Shown: positions 13,908-18,383 of the stretch, piece by piece
Numbering within the stretch: the stretch's first letter is position 1
How the letters are laid out: every line of letters begins with the position of its first letter
From: an uncultured Collinsella sp.
GTDB taxonomy: Bacteria; Actinomycetota; Coriobacteriia; Coriobacteriales; Coriobacteriaceae
Assembly: GCA_900551665.1 (NCBI GenBank)
Contig: URWW01000033.1
Location: forward strand, 1-18,383
Direction: 5' to 3'
DNA length: 18,383 bases
The notes under the pieces: model-generated
Databases searched by the model: none
Told to the model about the DNA's origin: nothing
The model's input: only the letters and a program-made list of their open reading frames with translations
Made by a program: the position numbers and the translations under genes

Positions 13908-14468
13908 CTACAGGGCGATATGGCGGAATGCCTCGCCCAGGGGCAGGCGGCTCTCGTAGACACCGCAGCTGTTCGACCCGTCCTTTGGGATGGAGACGCT
14001 GCCGGGGTTGAACAGCCACAGACCGGGATGTCCCTCGCTCTCGGCGTTCACCTTGACGTGCGTGTGCCCGTACAGCAACGCCGACCCCTCGGGGAGCGCC
14101 GGCACGCGGTCCACGCTGTTGTGCATGCCCGCCCCGAATACATGGCCGTGCGTGCAAAGCAGCTCGCGCCCCCCGTCGTCGATGACCGCGGCGCTGTCGG
14201 CCATGCAGGGGAACGAGAGCACCATCTGGTCGACTTCCGCCTCGCAATTGCCGCGCACGGCGATCACCGCGCCGTCCGCCGCCAAGCCGTTGAGCATCTC
14301 GATGACTCGCTTGGGGGCGTAATCGCGCGGGAGGTCGTTGCGCGGACCGTGATAGAGCAGGTCGCCCAGCAGCAGGATGCGATCCGGCCGCTCCCGCTCG
14401 ATGACGCCCATCAGGCGCTCGGCCCAGTACGCCGACCCGTGGATGTCGGAGGCGATGATGAATTTCAT
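13908..14468 (-). CDS. yfcE: YfcE-type metallophosphodiesterase
   Basis: The product has 186 residues, close to the 184 of E. coli YfcE. The metallophosphoesterase motifs are in order: SDIHGS (D8, H10), GDLLYHGPRND (D36), GNCEAEVD (N74), CTHGHVFG (H107) and GHTHVKVN (H135, H137), with NPGSVSIPK near the end. Two divalent metals are expected; YfcE hydrolyses artificial phosphodiesters and its natural substrate is unclear. The ATG at 14466-14468 has GAGAGGAA about 6 nt upstream. It lies 45 bp after larC and 59 bp before mazG, apparently in one transcript. Confidence 0.92.
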   Translation of the reverse strand: MKFIIASDIHGSAYWAERLMGVIERERPDRILLLGDLLYHGPRNDLPRDYAPKRVIEMLNGLAADGAVIAVRGNCEAEVDQMVLSFPCMADSAAVIDDGGRELLCTHGHVFGAGMHNSVDRVPALPEGSALLYGHTHVKVNAESEGHPGLWLFNPGSVSIPKDGSNSCGVYESRLPLGEAFRHIAL

Positions 14469-14513
14469 GACGGTTCCTCTCCGCGCGGGCAACGGGCCGC
14501 GCCTCGACCGGAC

Positions 14514-15902
14514 TTACCTGAACGCCGCATCCATCACGTCGGACAGCGGCACGCCGGCCGCGACCGCCGCCGCGGCGCAATCTTCGTACTCGGGAGCGAC
14601 GCGCTCGGTGCCGTCGGGCAGCGCGGCGACCTTGACCGTGATGGGACCGTACGCGGTTTCGCGCGTCTCGAACCGGCGCGGCAACACCGTCCGTTCCATG
14701 AGGACGCGACGGACCCCCAGCGCGCTCGTCTCCCGAAATATCACGTTCTCGACGCCCGCCGTCTCATCGGGCGCGCACAGCACCTGGAGCTCATACGCCG
14801 GCCGCCCCTTCTTGGTGAACACGGGCACCCAGTGGACGTCGCGCGCACCCGCCTCGCAAAGACGCTCGGCGGCGAACGCCATCTGCTCGGGCGTCATGTC
14901 GTCGAGATCGCATTCGAGCTTGCAGACCGATGCCGGAGGTCGCGTCTCGCGCGAAAGCGGCGCGGCCGCGACCCGCGGAGAGACGGGGTCGGGCGCGGTC
15001 CCCACCGTGGCGTCAAGCGGCTCTATGAACGCGGCGCGCAGGATGGATGGGCGAGCATAGGAGCGCTTGCCGGCCCCGATGCCCATTCGGCTCACGACAT
15101 ATCGCCCGGGCAGCTCGAACTCGGGGGAGAGCGCGGCGACGAGCGCGGCCCCCGTGGGCGTTACCAACTCCCCCTCGACCTCGCAACGGGAAAGCGGCAG
15201 GCCATGGGCGCGGCACACGCCCAGCGTCGCCGGCACCGGCACGGGCATGACGCCGTGCCGGCACCGCACGGTCCCGCATCCCTCGACGAGGACGGGCGCG
15301 ATCACACGGTCGATGCCGAGCAAATCGACGAGGACGGCCGCCGCCACGATGTCCGCGATGGAATCGACCGCCCCCACTTCGTGAAAGTGCACCCGGTCGA
15401 CCGGAAGCCCATGGGCCTCCGCCTCCGCCTCGGCGAGAATCTCGAAGGCGCGATGCGCGAACGCACGGGCGGAGGGCGCCAAATCCGCGCCGTCGATCAG
15501 CCCGTCGATGTCCGCAAGGTTTCGATGGACGTGGCCATGGCCGTGATGACCTCCATGGGAATGAACGCGCCCGTCCCCGTGAACGCGTCCGTCCCCGCAT
15601 CCATGCAGGTAATTCATATCGTGGTCATGGTTCTCATGCGCCTCGTCCAGGACCACGGAGAAATCGAGGCACGAGATCCCCGCCTTCGACACGCGGCCGA
15701 TCTCGATGGAGAACCCCTCCACCGGCATCGACCCCAACGCGATGCGCACCGCACACTCGGCCGCCTCGACGTCCTCCGCCAAGTCGAGCAGGGCCGCGAC
15801 GAGCATGTCGCCCGCCACACCCGCCTGACAGTCGAGCCACAGCGTGCGTCCCCGACGGGCACGCACCTCCGCCGACGAAGCCGGCTCCTTTTCCCTCACC
15901 AT
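14514..15902 (-). CDS. larC: LarC, nickel insertion enzyme of the nickel-pincer cofactor pathway
   Basis: The product has 462 residues. LarC inserts nickel into the pyridinium dithiocarboxylate cofactor used by lactate racemase and related enzymes, in a CTP-dependent reaction. Seen here are the N-terminal LDCQAGVAGDMLVAALLDL (23-41), a His-rich tract (91-127, many H, G and D) suited to metal binding, VHFHEVGAVDSIADIV (171-186), VEGELVTPTGAAL (242-254), and a C-terminal domain with CDLDDMTPEQMAFA (331-344) and the ETSALGVRR motif (391-399). The gene is one continuous frame, unlike Lactiplantibacillus plantarum, where a frameshift joins larC1 and larC2. It starts 5 nt after the larB stop, with GGGAGG about 10 nt upstream. 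Confidence 0.93.
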   Translation of the reverse strand: MVREKEPASSAEVRARRGRTLWLDCQAGVAGDMLVAALLDLAEDVEAAECAVRIALGSMPVEGFSIEIGRVSKAGISCLDFSVVLDEAHENHDHDMNYLHGCGDGRVHGDGRVHSHGGHHGHGHVHRNLADIDGLIDGADLAPSARAFAHRAFEILAEAEAEAHGLPVDRVHFHEVGAVDSIADIVAAAVLVDLLGIDRVIAPVLVEGCGTVRCRHGVMPVPVPATLGVCRAHGLPLSRCEVEGELVTPTGAALVAALSPEFELPGRYVVSRMGIGAGKRSYARPSILRAAFIEPLDATVGTAPDPVSPRVAAAPLSRETRPPASVCKLECDLDDMTPEQMAFAAERLCEAGARDVHWVPVFTKKGRPAYELQVLCAPDETAGVENVIFRETSALGVRRVLMERTVLPRRFETRETAYGPITVKVAALPDGTERVAPEYEDCAAAAVAAGVPLSDVMDAAFR

Positions 15903-15907
15903 GCGAT

Positions 15908-16672
15908 CTACGCCTCCCTACCGGGCAGATGGTTGATGAGCGACGCCTGGAAGGCCGCTCCGAACCCATTGTCGATGTTCACGACCGACACGCCGCTCGC
16001 GCAGCTGTTCATCATGGCGAGCAAAGTGGTCACGCCCTCGAAATTCGCGCCGTACCCCACGCTCGTGGGAACCGCGATCACGGGGCAAGGCGCCAGGCCG
16101 CCCACCACGCTCGGCAATGCCCCCTCCATCCCCGCGACGGCGATGATCACCTGCGCGCGCGAGATTTCACCGACATGCGCGAGCAGGCGGTGGATTCCCG
16201 CGACACCCACGTCATGCACCTCTTTCACGCGATTGCCCAAGAAACGGGCGGTGAGTGCGGCCTCCTCGGCGACGGGCAGGTCGCTCGTCCCCGCGGTGAG
16301 CACCAGGATCTCCCCGTTGCCATCCGGATCGGGCATGCCGCCGACCACGCCGCAGCGCGCCGCCTCGGCGTATTCGAACTCACAGCCCAGGCCCTCGAGT
16401 TCACGTGCCTTCCCGCCGTCGAGCCGCGTGATGAGGACGCGTCCCTGGCCGGCCGCGCGCATCGCCTCGACGATCCCCGCGATCTGGGCTGCTGTCTTGC
16501 CCGCACCGTAGATGACCTCGGAAACGCCCGTGCGGAGGCCGCGCCGGTTGTCGACGCACGCGTAACCCAAGTCCGTCGCGGCGTCGACGCGCACGCGCCT
16601 CACCAACTCATCGGGCGACACCCGGCCGTCGGCGACGGCGCGGGCGAGCGCCTCAAGCTCCTGAGAATCCAT
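15908..16672 (-). CDS. larB: LarB, pyridinium-3,5-biscarboxylic acid mononucleotide synthase
   Basis: The product has 254 residues with a PurE-like core. LarB carboxylates nicotinic acid adenine dinucleotide and splits off AMP, the first step of nickel-pincer cofactor synthesis. Visible motifs are GVSEVIYGAGKT (49-60), LTAGTSDLPVAEEA (125-138), VAGMEGALPSVVGGL (179-193, E183) and VGYGANFEGVTTLLAMMNSC (205-224), with NIDNGFGAA at the end. C224 and E183 fit the catalytic Cys and Glu known for LarB. The ATG at 16670-16672 has GAGGGG close upstream and fits the family length; the open frame extends 45 codons further without similarity. larE and the target enzyme are not in the window. Confidence 0.93.
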   Translation of the reverse strand: MDSQELEALARAVADGRVSPDELVRRVRVDAATDLGYACVDNRRGLRTGVSEVIYGAGKTAAQIAGIVEAMRAAGQGRVLITRLDGGKARELEGLGCEFEYAEAARCGVVGGMPDPDGNGEILVLTAGTSDLPVAEEAALTARFLGNRVKEVHDVGVAGIHRLLAHVGEISRAQVIIAVAGMEGALPSVVGGLAPCPVIAVPTSVGYGANFEGVTTLLAMMNSCASGVSVVNIDNGFGAAFQASLINHLPGREA

Positions 16673-16836
16673 CGGCCCCTCTTTCAATTTCCGAAGCGAC
16701 GCTCCCGCTCGCTCGACCGATCGCGACGCAGCCATGTCGCCGAGTCCAACGATATTCGGACGAGCCGGCCGAAGTGAAGCAAATGTCAACGCGCGCGAAA
16801 GCGACATGTCCCCAGAGCGCCCAAGGCGGCGGTCCT
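16673..16836. other. Gap between the ArsC/Spx-like gene and larB
   Basis: A 164-bp stretch that should contain the larB promoter. A perfect TTGACA is present on the minus strand (complement of 16784-16789), but no -10 stands at 16-18 nt from it; GAATAT at 16752-16757 is too far. No terminator with a T-run is visible for the upstream gene. Confidence 0.35.
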
Positions 16837-17196
16837 CTACAGAAGCGCCTCCGCCCAGGCGTCCTCCTTGAAGCCCGTCAAAACGACGTTGTCCGCAACG
16901 ATCAAGGGGCGCTTGACCAGCATGCCGTCGGTGGCGAGCAGCTCATAGGCCTCCTCGTCCGTCATGCCGGCGTCGAGCTTGGCCTTGATGCCGAGCTCGC
17001 GGTACTTCATGCCGCTCGTGTTGAAGAAGCGGCGCAGCGGCAGGCCGGAGCGCTCGCGCCACTCCGCCAGCTCCGCCGCCGTGGGATTATCCTCGACGAT
17101 ATGGCGATCGACGTATTCGACGCCATGCTCATCCAGCCATTTCTTGGCCTTTTTGCAGGTAGTGCACTTGGGATATTCGATAAACAGGACGGCCAT
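16837..17196 (-). CDS. ArsC/Spx-family thioredoxin-fold protein
   Basis: The product has 119 residues. It begins with a beta strand and CTTCKKAKKWL (C11 and C14, CxxC), followed by EDNPTAAEL and a C-terminal LVKRPLIVADNVVLTGF, the ArsC/Spx/YffB pattern. Arsenate reductases of this family need the first Cys and Arg residues further on. The CxxC pair and absence of ars genes favour an Spx- or MgsR-like or YffB-like protein of unknown target. The ATG at 17194-17196 has GAGGAG about 9 nt upstream. The gene is divergent from the Gx transporter gene. Downstream lies 164 bp before larB with no clear terminator. Confidence 0.85.
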   Translation of the reverse strand: MAVLFIEYPKCTTCKKAKKWLDEHGVEYVDRHIVEDNPTAAELAEWRERSGLPLRRFFNTSGMKYRELGIKAKLDAGMTDEEAYELLATDGMLVKRPLIVADNVVLTGFKEDAWAEALL

Positions 17197-17213
17197 GAGG
17201 GCTCTCCTCTCGT

Positions 17214-17246
17214 GTTGGGTGCCAAACTTCTAACAGCGTACCCAAC
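17214..17246. promoter_or_regulatory. Inverted repeat GTTGGGT-N19-ACCCAAC in a divergent promoter region
   Basis: Two perfect 7-bp inverted half-sites (17214-17220 and 17240-17246) flank the presumed -35 of the Gx transporter promoter and end 4 bp before its -10. The position suits a regulator acting on one or both divergent genes. No regulator gene is adjacent. Confidence 0.4.
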
Positions 17247-17249
17247 CCG

Positions 17250-17255
17250 TATAAT
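17250..17255 (+). promoter_or_regulatory. Consensus -10 box 7 nt before an ATG (leaderless start)
   Basis: TATAAT is a perfect -10 hexamer. The expected transcription start is at about 17262-17263, which is the A of the second in-frame ATG (17263-17265). No Shine-Dalgarno precedes it. This is the classical layout of a leaderless mRNA. The -35 (TTCTAA at 17 nt) is weak. Confidence 0.65.
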
Positions 17256-17262
17256 GGCAAGC

Positions 17263-17823
17263 ATGAGAAACTCAGCTGACATATCCGATAGCGGACAACG
17301 CACGGCGCCCGCGGCGCCGGCCTCGCCCGGACGGCGCGCCGCGCTCTACGGCGTGCTCACCGCCGCCGCGCTCGTATGCGGTTACCTCGAACTGCTCATC
17401 CCCCTGCCCGTCACCGTACCCGGCGTGAAGCTGGGCCTGGGCAACATCGTGATCCTCATGGCGCTCGAGCGTCTGGGCGCAAAAGCGGGGCTCTTCCTCA
17501 TGTTCATCAAGGTCATCGCCTCGACGCTGCTGTTCGCCAACCTGCAGATGCTCGTCTTTTCCCTGGCGGGCGGCGTGTTGTCGTGGGCCGTCATGGCACT
17601 CGCCGTGCGCAGCGGGTCCTTTTCCACCGTCGCCACATCGGTGCTCGGCGGACTCGCCCATAACGCGGGGCAGCTCATGGCCGTCGCCGTGCTGCTTTCC
17701 GGCCGCGTCGCGCTCGTGAACATGCCCGTGCTCGCCGTGTCCGGCGTACTGTGTGGAGCCGCCGTGGGCGTTGCCGCCCGGCTCGTCCTGCGCGCACTGC
17801 CCCAGGAGGCATTCCATGGATAG
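17263..17823 (+). CDS. Gx transporter family membrane protein
   Basis: The product has 186 residues with about five hydrophobic helices after a 25-residue polar N-terminus. The motif PGVKLGLGNIVILMAL (53-68) and VLGGLAHNAGQL (127-138) identify the Gx_transp family, also annotated as heptaprenyl diphosphate synthase component I. Members resemble ECF S components and often sit beside apbE and NusG-domain-II genes, where a role in flavin-based extracytosolic electron transfer has been proposed. The start at 17263 was preferred to the ATG at 17254, because the latter lies inside the TATAAT box. The 3' end overlaps apbE by 8 bp. Confidence 0.85.
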   Translation: MRNSADISDSGQRTAPAAPASPGRRAALYGVLTAAALVCGYLELLIPLPVTVPGVKLGLGNIVILMALERLGAKAGLFLMFIKVIASTLLFANLQMLVFSLAGGVLSWAVMALAVRSGSFSTVATSVLGGLAHNAGQLMAVAVLLSGRVALVNMPVLAVSGVLCGAAVGVAARLVLRALPQEAFHG

Positions 17824-18383
17824 GGCGAAGGGCACGCCGATCTCGCGGCGCGGCCTCATGTGCGGCGGCGCCTGCTCGGTCCTCGCGCCGATGCTCTCCG
17901 GATGCACGCAGCCCGGAACCGACGCCTCCGCCGCAAAGCCGGTCACCGGATCGACCTTCGCCTTCGACACCTACTGCACGTTCAGCGTCTACGGCGACGA
18001 CACCGCACCCGCGCGCCTGGCCGACGCATGTGCCCACTTCGACGCGCTGTTCGATCTCTACGACGAGAAGTCCGACATCGCCCGCATCAACGCGGCGGCA
18101 GGCGAACCGGTTCGCGTGCACGCCGACACCGTCGACCTCCTGCTCGCCGCCAAAACGTATTGCGAGCAGGCGGACGGCCTGTTCGACGTCACGATCGGCG
18201 CGGTTTCCACGCTCTGGGATTTCACCGAGGGTGTGCGCCCGGCACCCGAGGCGATCGCCGACGCCCTGCCCCATGTGGATTGGCGCTGCATCGAGATAGA
18301 CGAGGAAGCGCTCACCGTACGCCTGGCCGACCCGCAGGCCAAGCTCGACCTGGGCGGCATCGCCAAGGGGTACGTGGCCGACC
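17816..18383 (+). CDS. apbE: FAD:protein FMN transferase, ApbE family lipoprotein (partial, cut at window end)
   Basis: The first 189 codons are present; the frame is open to the window edge. The N-terminus ISRRGLMCGG-ACSVLAPMLSGC has a twin-arginine-like pair (R11, R12), a hydrophobic stretch and a lipobox ending at C30. It is therefore probably an exported lipoprotein, perhaps through Tat. The mature part contains FDTYCTFSVYG, LFDLYDEKSDIARIN and LDLGGIAKGYVAD, typical ApbE motifs. The enzyme attaches FMN through a phosphoester bond to Thr or Ser of target proteins outside the membrane, using FAD. The ATG overlaps the preceding stop by 8 bp and has AGGAGG 7 nt upstream inside that gene. The C-terminal part, with further metal and FAD contacts, is outside the window. 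Confidence 0.92.
   Translation, partial: MDRAKGTPISRRGLMCGGACSVLAPMLSGCTQPGTDASAAKPVTGSTFAFDTYCTFSVYGDDTAPARLADACAHFDALFDLYDEKSDIARINAAAGEPVRVHADTVDLLLAAKTYCEQADGLFDVTIGAVSTLWDFTEGVRPAPEAIADALPHVDWRCIEIDEEALTVRLADPQAKLDLGGIAKGYVAD

Noticed and set aside
13920..16511. An 863-codon open frame on the plus strand opposite larB, larC and yfcE
   Set aside because: It is antisense to three well-recognised genes, is rich in Arg/His/Asp/Gly as GC-rich shadow frames are, and has no family motif or ribosome binding site.
1..18383. CRISPR array or restriction, toxin-antitoxin or phage genes
   Set aside because: No regularly spaced repeats and no proteins of these families were found on either strand.

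Overview
The window looks like chromosome from a high-G+C Gram-positive anaerobe, most probably a Coriobacteriia member such as Collinsella or a relative. That is an inference from gene content (queT, UMF1-type transporter, larB/larC, Gx-type transporter with ApbE, IS1249-type insertion sequence, extended FtsB-like protein), GC-rich codon use and frequent GTG starts; no marker gene here proves the taxon. About 16 protein genes, two tRNA-Leu genes and one intact insertion sequence account for nearly all of the sequence.

Left part (1-6474), all on the minus strand. A queuosine-precursor transporter gene (queT) and a UMF1-type MFS transporter gene are followed by two translationally coupled genes for a heterodimeric ABC exporter. 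One ABC half carries a degenerate catalytic site and the partner carries the matching degenerate signature motif. Upstream of the exporter lies about 500 bp of AT-richer non-coding DNA with a promoter and an unexplained pair of 43-bp inverted arms.

Middle (6475-9075). A complete IS1249/IS256-type element (1348 bp, 25-bp terminal inverted repeats, 8-bp target duplication) sits just beyond the terminator of tRNA-Leu(CAG). Its right end is duplicated: two hairpin-plus-terminal-repeat modules lie in tandem upstream of the transposase. A GntR/UTRA regulator gene lies between tRNA-Leu(CAG) (minus) and tRNA-Leu(UAA) (plus).

Right-middle (9079-12995). An ftsB/divIC-like gene and a Ppx/GppA gene form a tight minus-strand pair. 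Next comes a TetR regulator gene divergent from a two-gene membrane-protein operon, an HsmA-family (heme-sensing membrane protein) gene plus an unrecognised four-helix membrane protein. Two tandem perfect palindromes (TGAAC-N3-GTTCA) sit in the shared promoter and are the clearest regulatory circuit in the window.

Right part (12982-18383). A minus-strand cluster larB-larC-yfcE-mazG (nickel-pincer cofactor synthesis, phosphodiesterase, nucleotide pyrophosphohydrolase) is followed by an ArsC/Spx-like thioredoxin-fold gene. Divergent from that is a Gx-transporter gene, apparently expressed from a leaderless mRNA, overlapping an apbE gene (FAD:protein FMN transferase lipoprotein) cut by the window edge.

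The best candidates for something less described are the TetR/HsmA/unknown membrane protein module, the duplicated IS end with its paired hairpins, and the inverted arms upstream of the ABC exporter. None is proven novel from sequence alone.
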